Shown: positions 25,486 to 34,629 of the stretch, one piece after another | Numbering within the stretch: position 1 is the stretch's first letter | Layout of the letters: each line of letters starts with the position of its first letter | Assembly (NCBI GenBank): GCA_964589785.1 | Contig: CAZPUQ010000006.1 | Location: forward strand, 1-64,000 | Length of the DNA stretch: 64,000 nt | Direction: 5' to 3' | Source: JAGVSR01 sp964589785 | Lineage (GTDB): Bacteria > Pseudomonadota > Alphaproteobacteria > Rhizobiales > Hyphomicrobiaceae | Position numbers and translations under genes: made by a program | The notes under the pieces: generated by a model | Seen by the model: only the letters and a program-made list of their open reading frames with translations | What the model was told of the DNA's origin: nothing | The model's database searches: none

Positions 25486-26244
25486 CTACGGCTTGGTGAA
25501 CGACGGCTTCGTCATCACGATGCGGCGGTCGTCGTTCGTATGCAGAACCAAGGCTCCGCCGTCCGCCACCGAGAAACGCGCGACGCTTTGGAGAAGGTCC
25601 AGGAACAACTGCTCCTGCTGCATGATCGGCGGTTCGCACGCCATCATCGATGACATGCCCTTGCCGATGCGAAGACCCTCGCCGGTCAACTGATAGTCGG
25701 CGCCGAAGCGGTTGCATGAGGCGTTGCCGCTCACCCGCCCGTCGCTTGCGAAGGTCACGGTGATGCGCGGCTCGGCCAACGGGGTTTGGCCCGCAAGCTC
25801 GCTCACCTGCCATTCGCCTCCCTGCAAGAGCGCCGCCGGCTCGCCGCCGCAGCCTTCGAGCCGGCGCTCACCGATCATCACGGTGACGCGCTCCGGCCGC
25901 GGCATCCCGGTCATGCTGTCGTTGCAGATCTCGTCTTTCACCGTGATGCGCACAGCAGCTCCGTCAACCGCTGCCGAATAGGCGACGGTCCGTTTGTCGA
26001 CGGGCTCCGGCGGCGGAACGGGAAAGCTCAGCCGCTTCGCGCCGAAATCCGTTTCGATGGTCATTTGGCCGTTCGCGCGCGAAAGCGACCACGACGGCTC
26101 GTGACCGATCGCCCGCCAGGGCTCCGATATGGCGTCGGACAGCGGAACGGCGACGAAACAGGAAACCCAGAGGACCGGCGTAAAGCCGCAGCGCTGCAAA
26201 GACCGTATCGCGGGTTTGCGGTCGGATATCCTGTGTCGGGCCAT
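25486..26244 (-). CDS. META/HslJ-domain exported protein
   Basis: A 252-residue protein with an N-terminal hydrophobic segment (about 20-40). It has two parts: residues 45-130 resemble the domain of COG3650-type proteins (AIGHEPSWSL ... VKDEICNDSMTGMPRPERVTV), and residues 140-245 form a META/HslJ domain (GGEWQVSELAG, VSGNASCNRFGADYQLTGEGLRIG, MMACEPPIMQQEQLFL). META proteins are linked to stress resistance in the envelope. The gene ends close to the L,D-transpeptidase gene on the same strand and is separated by nine bases. Confidence 0.8.
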   Translation of the reverse strand: MARHRISDRKPAIRSLQRCGFTPVLWVSCFVAVPLSDAISEPWRAIGHEPSWSLSRANGQMTIETDFGAKRLSFPVPPPEPVDKRTVAYSAAVDGAAVRITVKDEICNDSMTGMPRPERVTVMIGERRLEGCGGEPAALLQGGEWQVSELAGQTPLAEPRITVTFASDGRVSGNASCNRFGADYQLTGEGLRIGKGMSSMMACEPPIMQQEQLFLDLLQSVARFSVADGGALVLHTNDDRRIVMTKPSFTKP

Positions 26245-26253
26245 CGCAGCTTC

Positions 26254-26856
26254 TCACAAAACGACGACGCGGGCGCCGTCACGCACGGTTCCGAAAAGTT
26301 CGAACACATGCTCGTTCAGCATGCGAATGCAGCCGGACGACGCGAACTGGCCGATGCTCCACGGCTCATTGGTTCCGTGAATGCGATAGAGCGTGTCGCG
26401 GCCGTCCCGATACAGGTAGAGGGCGCGCGCGCCGAGCGGATTGCGCGGTCCGCCGGGCACATGGGTCGGCAGTGAGGGATCGCGTCGCCGCATGTTTGCC
26501 GTCGGTGTCCATCCGGGCCACGTCGCCCTGCGTCCGATGATCGCTTCTCCGCTCCAGCGCCGGCCGTCGCGCCCGACCGCGATCCCGAAACGGAGAGCCG
26601 TTCCCGGACGGTCGATATAGTAGAGCATCCGCTCCGCCTTGTTGATAAGAATAGTCCCGATCGGCTCCATGCCCGAATAGGCGACGGATTGCCGGTGAAA
26701 TTGCGCCGGGATGCGCTTCTTATCCACGATTTTGATATCGAAGGGCCGGTCGGGAATAATGCCGATGTACCAGTCCGACCGTGCGGACCAGGCGACGCAG
26801 GGGTGGGCGGCGCAGGCCAGCGAGCCAAGCAGAAGGTGGCGGCGTGTCAATTCCAT
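26254..26856 (-). CDS. L,D-transpeptidase (YkuD family)
   Basis: A 200-residue exported enzyme. The N-terminus (MELTRRHLLLGSLACAAH) is a Tat-like signal. The catalytic motif is complete: H160 in YRIHGTNEP, then S174, C176 and R178 in ASSGCIRM. Such enzymes form 3-3 peptidoglycan cross-links or attach outer membrane proteins to peptidoglycan. It probably forms an operon with the META-domain gene. Confidence 0.92.
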   Translation of the reverse strand: MELTRRHLLLGSLACAAHPCVAWSARSDWYIGIIPDRPFDIKIVDKKRIPAQFHRQSVAYSGMEPIGTILINKAERMLYYIDRPGTALRFGIAVGRDGRRWSGEAIIGRRATWPGWTPTANMRRRDPSLPTHVPGGPRNPLGARALYLYRDGRDTLYRIHGTNEPWSIGQFASSGCIRMLNEHVFELFGTVRDGARVVVL

Positions 26857-27036
26857 GACGTGAGGCGATAGCAGCCCGCAGGAAAGAACGCAATCATCCT
26901 GGGATGAGTGAATTCGATGGTCTTGGCAAAGCGGGCGTGATAGGCGCCGCGGCCGGTTTTCAATTCTTTTTGGGGAGTGTCAACTTTTTCGTTTCGGATT
27001 GTCGATGTGGGAGCCGTGATGAGGCCGGCCCGCAGC

Positions 27037-27064
27037 AAAACGGCGGCGTGTGAAACGCCGCCGT
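27037..27064 (-). terminator. Terminator downstream of katG
   Basis: ACGGCGGCGT and ACGCCGCCGT form a perfect 10-bp stem around a five-base loop, followed by four U in the minus-strand transcript. It lies 28 bases after the katG stop and is a good terminator for that gene. Confidence 0.75.
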
Positions 27065-27091
27065 CTCGCTTTTTTCTCCCGGTCGGCTGGC

Positions 27092-29302
27092 TCAGCTCCG
27101 GTCGAGGTCCATGACCTTGGTCCAGGCCGCGACAAAGTCCTGCACCAGCTTGCCGCGTGCGTCCTCAGCCGCATAGGTCTCGGCGACCGCACGCAGCTCG
27201 GAGTTTGACCCGAACACGAGATCGACCGGCGTGGCCGTCCATTTGAGCTTGCCCGTCGCGCGGTCGTGACCCTCGTAGAGTCCGTCGGATGTCGACGACT
27301 TCGACCACTTCGTCGACATGTCGAGCAGATTCACGAAGAAGTCGTTGCTGAGCTTGCCCGGACGGTCGGTGAAGACGCCGTGCGCCGTATTGGCGGCATT
27401 GGCGTTGAGGGCCCGCATGCCACCCACCAGCACGGTCACTTCGGGAACCGTGAGGTTGAGGAGACATGCCCGTTCGACCAGCATTTCGGCCGGCGAGAGG
27501 CGGTTGTCCTTGCCGAAGTAATTGCGGAATCCGTCGGCGGTCGGCTCGAGCACGGCAAAGGAGTGGACATCGGTCTGTGCCTGCGTCGCATCCGTGCGGC
27601 CGGGCTTGAACGGGACCTGGACAGCATGTCCGCCGTCCTTGGCGGCCTGCTCGACCGCGGCGGCCCCACCCAAAACGATGATGTCGGCGAGCGAGACCTT
27701 CTTCTTCCCCGACTGTGCGCTGTTGAACTCCTTCTGGATGCCTTCCAGGCGTTCCACCACCTTGGCGAGCCCGGCCGGGTCGTTGACGGCCCAATCCTTC
27801 TGCGGGGCGAGGCGAACGCGTGCCCCGTTGGCGCCGCCGCGCATGTCGCTGCTGCGGAAGCTCGCGGCAGAGGCCCATGCGGTCCGCACCAACTCGGGAA
27901 CGGTCAGGCCCGAAGCCAGGATCTTGGACTTGAGCTGCGCGATGTCGTCGGCATTGACGAGCTCATAATCGACGGCCGGGAGCGGGTCCTGCCAGATCAA
28001 CTGCTCGGAGGGAGCCTCCGCGCCGAGATAGCGCGACGACGGGCCGAGATCGCGGTGCGTGAGCTTGAACCACGCGCGGGCGAAGGCGTCGGCGAACGCG
28101 TCCGGATCCTGCTGGAAGCGCTCGGCGATCTTGCGATAGCTCGGGTCGAACTTCAGCGAGAGGTCCGTCGTGAACATGATCGGCGCATGCCGCTTGTTCG
28201 CATCGTGCGCATCCGGGACGATGTTCGCCGCCCCTTTGTCGCTCGGTATCCACTGGATCGCGCCGGCGGGGCTCTTCGTCTGCACCCAGTCGAACGCAAA
28301 CAGGTTGTCGAGGTACTGGGTCGTCCAGGCGATGGGGTTGGCCGACCATGCGCCTTCGAGACCGCTGGTGATGGCATCCGCTCCCGTGCCCGTTCCGCAC
28401 TTGCTCGTCCAGCCGAAGCCCTGCTGTTCGACGCTGGCGCCGGCGGGGTCTGGCCCCAGGCAATCGTTCGGTTTGTGCGCGCCGTGGGCCTTGCCGAAGG
28501 TGTGGCCGCCGGCGATCAGGGCGACCGTCTCCTCGTCGTTCATCGCCATGCGGCCGAAGGTGTCGCGGATGTCGCGGGCCGCGGCGACGGGATCCGGGTT
28601 GCCGTTCGGTCCTTCCGGGTTGACGTAGATGAGGCCCATCTGCACGGCGGCCAGGGGCTTCTGCAAATTGCGGTCGCCGCTGTAGCGCTCATCCGCGAGC
28701 CACTTGTTCTCGGGACCCCAGTAGACCATGTCGGCTTCCCAGTCGTCCTCGCGTCCGCCGGCAAATCCGAAGGTCTTGAAGCCCATCGACTCCAGCGCGA
28801 CGTTGCCGGTCAAGACCATCAGGTCGCCCCACGAGATCTTGCGGCCGTACTTCTGCTTGATCGGCCACAGCAGACGGCGCGCCTTGTCGAGGCTGACGTT
28901 GTCGGGCCAGCTGTTCAGCGGCTCGAAGCGCTGCTGGCCGCCACCGGCGCCGCCGCGGCCGTCGAAGGTGCGATAGGTGCCGGCGCTGTGCCAGGCCATG
29001 CGGATGAAGAGCGGCCCGTAGTGACCGTAGTCGGCCGGCCACCAGTCCTGCGATGTCGTCATCAGGGCCTGGATGTCCTTCTTGAGCGCTTGGAGATCAA
29101 GCGTCTTGAACTCCTCGGCGTAGTTGAAAGTGGCGCCCATCGGATCGGACTCGACGGCGTTCTGCCGAAGGGGCCTGAGATCCAGCCGCTCGGGCCACCA
29201 CTGCTGGTTCGACATGGGCTTGGTGTCAGCCGAAGACGAAATTGCCGCCGCCGACATGACGGCCGCCATGACAGCCAACATGGATACTGCGTGCTTGTGC
29301 AT
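27092..29302 (-). CDS. katG: Catalase-peroxidase with signal peptide
   Basis: A 736-residue bifunctional haem enzyme removing hydrogen peroxide. The active site R101, W104, H105 (RMAWHSAGTY) is present, as are Y226 and M252 of the Met-Tyr-Trp crosslink required for catalase activity, and the proximal H267 (GGHTFGKAHG). Residues 1-25 form a signal peptide (VSMLAVMAAVMSAAAISSSA), so the enzyme is probably periplasmic like KatP, whereas most KatG are cytoplasmic. AGGAGG precedes the start. It stands alone with its own terminator. Confidence 0.94.
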   Translation of the reverse strand: MHKHAVSMLAVMAAVMSAAAISSSADTKPMSNQQWWPERLDLRPLRQNAVESDPMGATFNYAEEFKTLDLQALKKDIQALMTTSQDWWPADYGHYGPLFIRMAWHSAGTYRTFDGRGGAGGGQQRFEPLNSWPDNVSLDKARRLLWPIKQKYGRKISWGDLMVLTGNVALESMGFKTFGFAGGREDDWEADMVYWGPENKWLADERYSGDRNLQKPLAAVQMGLIYVNPEGPNGNPDPVAAARDIRDTFGRMAMNDEETVALIAGGHTFGKAHGAHKPNDCLGPDPAGASVEQQGFGWTSKCGTGTGADAITSGLEGAWSANPIAWTTQYLDNLFAFDWVQTKSPAGAIQWIPSDKGAANIVPDAHDANKRHAPIMFTTDLSLKFDPSYRKIAERFQQDPDAFADAFARAWFKLTHRDLGPSSRYLGAEAPSEQLIWQDPLPAVDYELVNADDIAQLKSKILASGLTVPELVRTAWASAASFRSSDMRGGANGARVRLAPQKDWAVNDPAGLAKVVERLEGIQKEFNSAQSGKKKVSLADIIVLGGAAAVEQAAKDGGHAVQVPFKPGRTDATQAQTDVHSFAVLEPTADGFRNYFGKDNRLSPAEMLVERACLLNLTVPEVTVLVGGMRALNANAANTAHGVFTDRPGKLSNDFFVNLLDMSTKWSKSSTSDGLYEGHDRATGKLKWTATPVDLVFGSNSELRAVAETYAAEDARGKLVQDFVAAWTKVMDLDRS

Positions 29303-29739
29303 TAAACCCTTCCTCCTGGTGTGTGATCAGCACTGCAGCATCCCAGAAGGGACGAAAGTTTCGCGCCGAAACCGCAGCAAGATTTGTTTCTCTTATCGAG
29401 CCGATCAGAAATTCCAATTAGGCGAGTTTCGCAATCGGCGGGCGATGCATCGCACCGATCAAAAGACTCGCGTTTGACATGACTCAATGTGAGGGAGCAA
29501 AAAAAAGTGATGCGAGTTGATCATCCGGCAAAGGGATGCTGACGGTCGCGCGTTTCCTCGCGAGAGCGTTTTGTGAATGAACCGTCGCGTGATTCATTCA
29601 GTTCGCTCTTTCCGTCCGTACGGAGTCGGTTCCGCGTCACGCTGGCGCGTTGCGGGGAGAGGGGGCGCAGCATCGCTCCGTGATGACGGGGAGAGGCGCG
29701 CACCGCGGGAGAGGGAACGAGCCGCCGCCTTGTTCCCGC
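29303..29739. other. Intergenic region upstream of katG
   Basis: About 440 bases between katG and the cytochrome c gene, both on the minus strand. It should contain the katG promoter. No palindrome typical of a known peroxide regulator and no convincing ORF were recognised. Confidence 0.4.
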
Positions 29740-30132
29740 TCACGGACTCTTCAGATACTCGATGAGTGCCTTGCGATCTTCGGGCCGGACCAGACCCTTG
29801 AACGGCATGCAGAGCCCCGGAACGTCGGCCTGAGGCTGCTGCAGCCACCGGTCGAGCTGCTCTTCGTCCCACACGAATGTCTGCGCGCGCAGAGCGTCCG
29901 AATAGCCATAGCCCGCGACCGCAGCCGCCCTGCGACCGACAATCCCTTCAAGATGAGGTCCGAAGTTGGGCTTGGCGGGCTCCTCGGCACTCATCGAATG
30001 ACAGGCCACGCAGCGAATGAACTGCTTCTTGCCGGCTTCTGCCGCGGCATCGTCACCGGCCGCGGCACCCGACGGGCTGGTCAAGACCATGGCTGCTGCG
30101 AGCCCGATGATTGCCGGATTGCGTATCGCCAT
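29740..30132 (-). CDS. Periplasmic class I cytochrome c
   Basis: A 130-residue protein with a signal peptide (about 1-26, ending AAA). The haem motif is CVACH, followed by FGPHLEGIVGRRAAAVAGYGYSDAL, and CMPF near the C-terminus provides the axial Met, as in cytochrome c2/c550 types. GAGGAA lies five bases before the chosen ATG. It may carry electrons from periplasmic dehydrogenases; the cytochrome cL of methanol oxidation is a different gene at 52.6 kb. Confidence 0.9.
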   Translation of the reverse strand: MAIRNPAIIGLAAAMVLTSPSGAAAGDDAAAEAGKKQFIRCVACHSMSAEEPAKPNFGPHLEGIVGRRAAAVAGYGYSDALRAQTFVWDEEQLDRWLQQPQADVPGLCMPFKGLVRPEDRKALIEYLKSP

Positions 30133-30435
30133 CACTTCCTCGTCATTGCCGGGCGCGTTCCCGATCCGTCGGGACCCGGGCTCCTAGATAGAGATGCATC
30201 GCGCGACTTTGAAGCCTCGTGGCTGAGGTGATTTCTGGCGAACGTCAGGCATTGCCCCGATGCGTCCGATTGACCGACGCCGCCCCCTCGTCATGGCATG
30301 CCGCACCCGGCGACGTGCACCCGTGATGAGAAGAGCTGAAGCGAGCGGCCCGCAACCGCTCCGCGTCTGAAGCGTTGGTCGCTAAAGGCAGCACGCGCGG
30401 CCCCCCACAGGCCGCGGCTGCGACCGGAGAGCGAT

Positions 30436-30885
30436 ATGCTTGACGAGGGACGACGGATCGAGGTCGAGACGGGCGAGGGCCCGGCCGCCGCCGAGGCGGC
30501 GGGGCTGAGCTTCGTCAGCGACGACATGGACGGCATCACGCGGCGCGCACGCGGCAAGTCCTTCCGGTACGAGCTGCCCTCCGGGGCCGTGCTGAGGGAT
30601 CGCATCGCGCTCGCGCGCATCCGCAAGCTCGCCATTCCCCCGGCCTGGACCGACGTGTGCTACGTGCATCCGGGGATCATCGAGTGCTATCTCGACGGGA
30701 CGCTTGGCAAGGCCCTGGGCGAGACGCTGAAGCGGCAGCGCCGGAGGACGCCGGGCAAGCGGCTTGCCGGCCTGCAGCCGCAGGAGGCGGCAACGCTGGC
30801 TCTCCTGCAGGCGCGCCTCGACGCAGATATCGCCGTGCGGGCAGGCAACCCCTCGGCGCCGCAGGCCAGCGCCAATGCCCGCTGA
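30436..30885 (+). pseudogene. Topoisomerase IB with catalytic core deleted in frame
   Basis: A 149-residue open frame joining the two ends of a bacterial type IB topoisomerase. Residues 15-72 (LSFVSDDMDGITRRARGKSFRY, IALARIRKLAIPPAWTDV) are the conserved N-terminal domain. Directly after, residues 73-130 (CYVHPGIIECYLDGTLGKAL ... LAGLQPQEAATLALLQARL) match the C-terminal end. Everything between, including the Arg/Lys/His residues and catalytic Tyr, is missing without a frameshift. It cannot cleave DNA. The end overlaps the next gene by 11 bases. It may be a decaying gene; a retained small protein is possible. Confidence 0.75.
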
Positions 30886-31921
30886 GGACATCGGGCCCGA
30901 GATCGTTCCGCACGGGGAGATGGCGCTGCCCGGGCTCCGCATCGACAGCTACAACGTCACGATACGGGACAAGGATGGATTTGTCGGCGACCGCGCCAAC
31001 AAGGGCGCGTTCCAATCCTATCTCCGAGAGTGGCGGCGCATCCTGCAAAAGACCGGAGATCCGTTTCCGGACGACCCCCTCGACCAGCCGATGACGAAAG
31101 CCCGGCTCGATGAAATCCTGATCCACGGGGATTGGATGCAACGGGCGGCGATCCACAGCGCCGTCGAGCGCTTCGCCGCTGCGCTTGCGGCTGTGATCGA
31201 GCGCTATCTTCGGCTCAAGCCGTGGAAGCGCACCGAACGCATTGTGATCGGCGGGGGTTTTCAAAGCAGCAGCGTGGGTGAGCTCGCCGTCGGACGCGCG
31301 CAGGCTATCCTGGCCGAGAACGGCCATTCCCTCATCCTGTCCCGGATTCGCAACAAGCCCAACGAGGCCGGGCTCGTCGGCGCGGTGCGGCTCATTCCTC
31401 CTGAGCATCTTGCCGGGTTCGACACGGCGCTCGCCGTCGATCTCGGCGGCACCAACGTGCGCTGCGGGCTCGTGCCGTACACGTTGCAAAAGGGCAATCA
31501 TTTCGAAGGCAAGGTTCGATCGCTTCACGTGTGGCGGCACGGCGAGGAACGCATGACGCGGACGGCGCTGATCGAGGGCATGGCGGGAATGCTGGCGGCG
31601 CTCGACAAGGAGGCCGCGACCGAGGGCATCCGGCTGGCGCCGCACGTCGCGATCGGCTGCCCGGGTCTCATCAAGGATGACGGCACCATCGAGGCCGGCA
31701 CGCAGAACCTTCCCGGAAACTGGGGCGGCTCCTTTCATCTCGGACGCGCGCTGCACGATCTGCTTCCGGTGATCGGCGGGCATGATTCCGTTTTCGTCAT
31801 CCACAACGACGCGGTCGTGCAGGGGCTCAGCGAGTGGTCGCAGATGCGGGACGTCAAGCGCTGGGGCGTCCTGACCATCGGCACGGGGCTGGGCAACGCC
31901 CATTTCACCAATATGGGGTGA
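30875..31921 (+). CDS. ROK-family sugar kinase-like protein
   Basis: A 348-residue protein. The ATP-binding motif AVDLGGTNVRCGLV is at about 188-202, with AIGCPGLIKDDGTIEAGTQNLPGNW and LTIGTGLGNAHFTN further on, as in glucokinase/ROK proteins. The first 185 residues are an extra domain that contains VIGGGFQSSSVGELAVGRA. The substrate is not evident. The usual zinc-binding CxCGxxGC motif of ROK repressors is absent. It overlaps the topoisomerase remnant by 11 bases, so it may originally have been its operon partner. Confidence 0.75.
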   Translation: MPAEDIGPEIVPHGEMALPGLRIDSYNVTIRDKDGFVGDRANKGAFQSYLREWRRILQKTGDPFPDDPLDQPMTKARLDEILIHGDWMQRAAIHSAVERFAAALAAVIERYLRLKPWKRTERIVIGGGFQSSSVGELAVGRAQAILAENGHSLILSRIRNKPNEAGLVGAVRLIPPEHLAGFDTALAVDLGGTNVRCGLVPYTLQKGNHFEGKVRSLHVWRHGEERMTRTALIEGMAGMLAALDKEAATEGIRLAPHVAIGCPGLIKDDGTIEAGTQNLPGNWGGSFHLGRALHDLLPVIGGHDSVFVIHNDAVVQGLSEWSQMRDVKRWGVLTIGTGLGNAHFTNMG

Positions 31922-31924
31922 CGG

Positions 31925-32332
31925 TCAGCTCCGCCGGAGCTCCGATCTCTCGCGCCGCCGCGATTGTTCCCGCTCGAACTCCTTCTGCAGCGCGCCGATC
32001 TCCTCGTCGCTGCAGTGCTCGACGTCGATAAGCCGATTGCGGGCGGCCTCGGTCGCGCGGATCAACTCGTCGAGCTTCAACTGGATCGCCTGGCCGTCGC
32101 GATTCTGGCTGTGCTGGATGAGAAAGACGGCGAGGAACGTCAGCACGGTCGTCGCGGTATTGATGATGAGCTGCCAGGTATCGGAGAAGTGGAACCAGGG
32201 CCCCGAGACGGCCCACAGGATCACCGACAGGGTTGCGATGACGAAGGCCGAAACGGAGCCCAACAGTTCAGCTGAGCTGCTGGCGAGCCACGTGAACCAC
32301 GCGCCGAGAGAGCTGACCGTCCTATGCGCCAT
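31925..32332 (-). CDS. Low-affinity iron permease-like membrane protein
   Basis: A 135-residue protein with two membrane spans (about 22-42 and 54-74) and the pattern GPWFHFSDTWQLIINTATTVLTFLAVFLIQHSQNRDGQAIQLKLDELI, characteristic of the Fet4-like iron permease family. The charged C-terminal half is cytoplasmic. The downstream ATG is preferred (GAGG upstream); an ATG seven codons earlier overlaps the cinA-like gene more. Transport activity is unproven for bacterial members. Confidence 0.8.
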   Translation of the reverse strand: MAHRTVSSLGAWFTWLASSSAELLGSVSAFVIATLSVILWAVSGPWFHFSDTWQLIINTATTVLTFLAVFLIQHSQNRDGQAIQLKLDELIRATEAARNRLIDVEHCSDEEIGALQKEFEREQSRRRERSELRRS

Positions 32333-32906
32333 CCCGGCCTCGCTGCTCTGCAACGCCTTGCTTCACTGCGATCACGACCAGGATCAGGGTCAGGGCTTGC
32401 GCGAGCACGTGTTCGCGGATACGCCGGGGCGACGCCTCCCCGATCCTGAGCCTGCGGACATGCAGCTTTTTACCTCGGACCTCGACGCCGATGTAGGCGA
32501 GGCCGACGGGGTTGCCGTCCTCGTCCGGTTCGGGGCCGCCCACGCAGGTAATGGCGATGGCCGTATCGGCCGAGGGGCACTGTTTCAGGGCTCCCTGTGT
32601 CATCCTGCGCACGACGGGGGCGCTGACGGCGGAGCGCTCGGCCAGCAGGTTGTCGGGAACCCACAGAACGTCCCTCTTGCACGCCTTGGCATAGGTGACG
32701 AAGCCGCCCAGCAGGACGTCGCCGGCTCCCGGCGTATCGGCCAGCAGCGTCGCGAGTGCGCCGACGGTGCAGGATTCCGCTGTGATCAGTCGTGATCGCG
32801 AGGTCTTTGCGGCGTCGACGACACGGGCCGAAAGGTCGGCCAGGGATGTCTTGTCGGGCACGGCTTTAAGCTCGGTACGCCGAGCCCTCGCGCTCTGCGC
32901 GTCCAT
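32322..32906 (-). CDS. CinA C-terminal domain protein (NMN amidohydrolase-like)
   Basis: A 194-residue protein of the PncC/CinA-C family, which deamidates nicotinamide mononucleotide. LITAESCTVGALATLLADTPGAGDVLLGGFVTYA, LAERSAVSAPVVRRMTQGAL and ITCVGGPEPDEDGNPVGLAYIGV match the family. The last 25 residues form an unusual hydrophobic helix (ALTLILVVIAVKQGV), perhaps a membrane anchor. It overlaps the iron permease-like gene, indicating an operon. Confidence 0.85.
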   Translation of the reverse strand: MDAQSARARRTELKAVPDKTSLADLSARVVDAAKTSRSRLITAESCTVGALATLLADTPGAGDVLLGGFVTYAKACKRDVLWVPDNLLAERSAVSAPVVRRMTQGALKQCPSADTAIAITCVGGPEPDEDGNPVGLAYIGVEVRGKKLHVRRLRIGEASPRRIREHVLAQALTLILVVIAVKQGVAEQRGRDGA

Positions 32907-33112
32907 GACGGCCTCTGTTCGGATACGCTTTAGGCGTGAAACGCCGCTGGCCGCCGTCCGTTCCGGGCGGGTAAGCGAAGGTGAATGCGGCGGACCGCGC
33001 GTTGGGGCCGTGCCGACGGGCCGGTGAAACGGCGCCGCCGTCAGGCTCGACAAGCGCCGGCTCAATGAATCTGATAGGGATGGGCGTTGCCTTGCAGCGC
33101 AGAGGAGGACCG

Positions 33113-34396
33113 ATGGCGGCGTCTCGCGGATACATGCTGCTCGTTCTCACCGCGCTCTCGGCGATGAACCAGCTCGACCGCCAGCTCGTCAACATCCTCA
33201 TTGAGCCGATCCGGGCCGAGTTCGCCCTGAGCGATGTCGAGATCGGGCTGCTGTCGGGGCTGGCGTTCGCCGTTGTCTACGGCCTGCTCAGCGTGCCGAC
33301 TGCCCTTTATGCAGTCCATCACAATCGCCGCAACCTGCTCGCCGGGTCGGCAGCCGTCTGGGGCAGCATGACGGTGCTGTGCGGTTTCGCTCAAAGCTAC
33401 GTGCACCTCCTTATCGCCCGCCTCGGCGTCGGGATCGGCGAAGCGGGCGGCATGCCGCCTTCGCACGCAATGATCTCGGATTGCTACGCGCCCAACGAGC
33501 GTGCGGCCGCCATGGCGACGTGGGCGTGCGGTGTCAATGTCGGCATCTTCCTCGCCTTTCTGGGCGGCGGGCTCATCGGCGAATACTACGGATGGCGGCT
33601 GGCGTTCCTGTGGGCCGGCGGCCTGACCCTGCTGTTGGCCGTCGTGCTGCAGTTGACCGTCAGCGAGCCGTCACGCACGGGCGAAAGTCGTGGCGGCGCG
33701 ACGGAGTCGACCTCGCTGCTGCCGGAGGTCCTGCGCGCGATGGGGACCGACCCGGTCCTGCGGCATGTGCTCGTCGGCGCAACGCTGGCGGCGGTCGTCG
33801 GCTACTCTTTCCTCGCCTGGCTGTCTTCCTTTCTCGTGCGATCGCACGGACTAGGCATTGCCGACGCCGGACTCTATATCGCCGTTGTCGCAGGGCTGAT
33901 CGGCGCTTTCGGCACGTGGCTCGGCGGCTGCCTGACCGAGCGGCTGCAGCAGCGCGACGTGCGCTGGGCGCTGTGGCTGACGGCCACCGTGCAGCTTGGC
34001 ATCGCGCCGTTCACCCTTGCTGCGCTGATGGCCACCTCGACAGAACTGGCCCTGACCTTGTTCGCCGTGCAAGGGGCGTTCGGGGCCGTGTTTGTCGGGC
34101 CATCGGTGGCGATATTCCACAATCGCGTGACGGCCGCGGCCCGTCCCGTCGCCTCCGCCCTGTTCCTGCTGGTCGTCAACTGCACCGGCCTCGCACTCGG
34201 GCCGCTGGGTGTCGGCGCCCTCAGCCAGTACGCCTTCGCGGGTGAAGGCGCGGAGTCCCTGCGCTATGCGCTGATCGCCGTCGCGATCATGGCCGTCTGG
34301 GCCGCCGTCCACTACTTCATCGCCGGTAGCCGGCTCAGCCGTCTCTCCGCATATCTGCCACCTGAGGGGACGGACGCCCCGCGCGTCAGCCGCTGA
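33113..34396 (+). CDS. MFS transporter (spinster-like)
   Basis: A 427-residue protein with 12 predicted helices. The N-terminus (LTALSAMNQLDRQLVNILIEPIRAEFALSDVEIGLLSGLAFAVVY) and RLGVGIGEAGGMPPSHAMISDCYAPNERAAAMA in helices 4-5 are typical of the spinster subfamily, common in alphaproteobacteria and linked to organic anion or lipid export. The start is fixed by AGAGGAGG. Divergent from the CinA-like gene. Confidence 0.88.
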   Translation: MAASRGYMLLVLTALSAMNQLDRQLVNILIEPIRAEFALSDVEIGLLSGLAFAVVYGLLSVPTALYAVHHNRRNLLAGSAAVWGSMTVLCGFAQSYVHLLIARLGVGIGEAGGMPPSHAMISDCYAPNERAAAMATWACGVNVGIFLAFLGGGLIGEYYGWRLAFLWAGGLTLLLAVVLQLTVSEPSRTGESRGGATESTSLLPEVLRAMGTDPVLRHVLVGATLAAVVGYSFLAWLSSFLVRSHGLGIADAGLYIAVVAGLIGAFGTWLGGCLTERLQQRDVRWALWLTATVQLGIAPFTLAALMATSTELALTLFAVQGAFGAVFVGPSVAIFHNRVTAAARPVASALFLLVVNCTGLALGPLGVGALSQYAFAGEGAESLRYALIAVAIMAVWAAVHYFIAGSRLSRLSAYLPPEGTDAPRVSR

Positions 34397-34629
34397 TGCG
34401 TACGGAGGGCTTCGGTACGCGCCTAATCGTGACGCTCCTTTATCCGACGAACTGGCAGGCTCGTAGAGCGCGGACGATCATGGGGGCTAATCGGCATGCC
34501 GCCCGCTTTTCGTTCTTGACCGTGCCGATAAAACAGGCTTGTGCATGAGCACGCGAGCCGAGGCCGGAGCGCAAGACAAGGCGTGCCACGCCGTCGGCTG
34601 GCAAGACCCATTGTCGAGAGGAGAGCGCC

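Noticed and set aside
27266..29305. Very long open frame antisense to katG
   Set aside because: A product of GC-rich codon bias opposite a clear gene: no ribosome binding site, Arg/Gly/Asp-rich composition and no family pattern. Similar frames opposite nirB (9176-11107), the encapsulin cargo (39541-42123) and mxaF (49306-51255) were rejected for the same reason.
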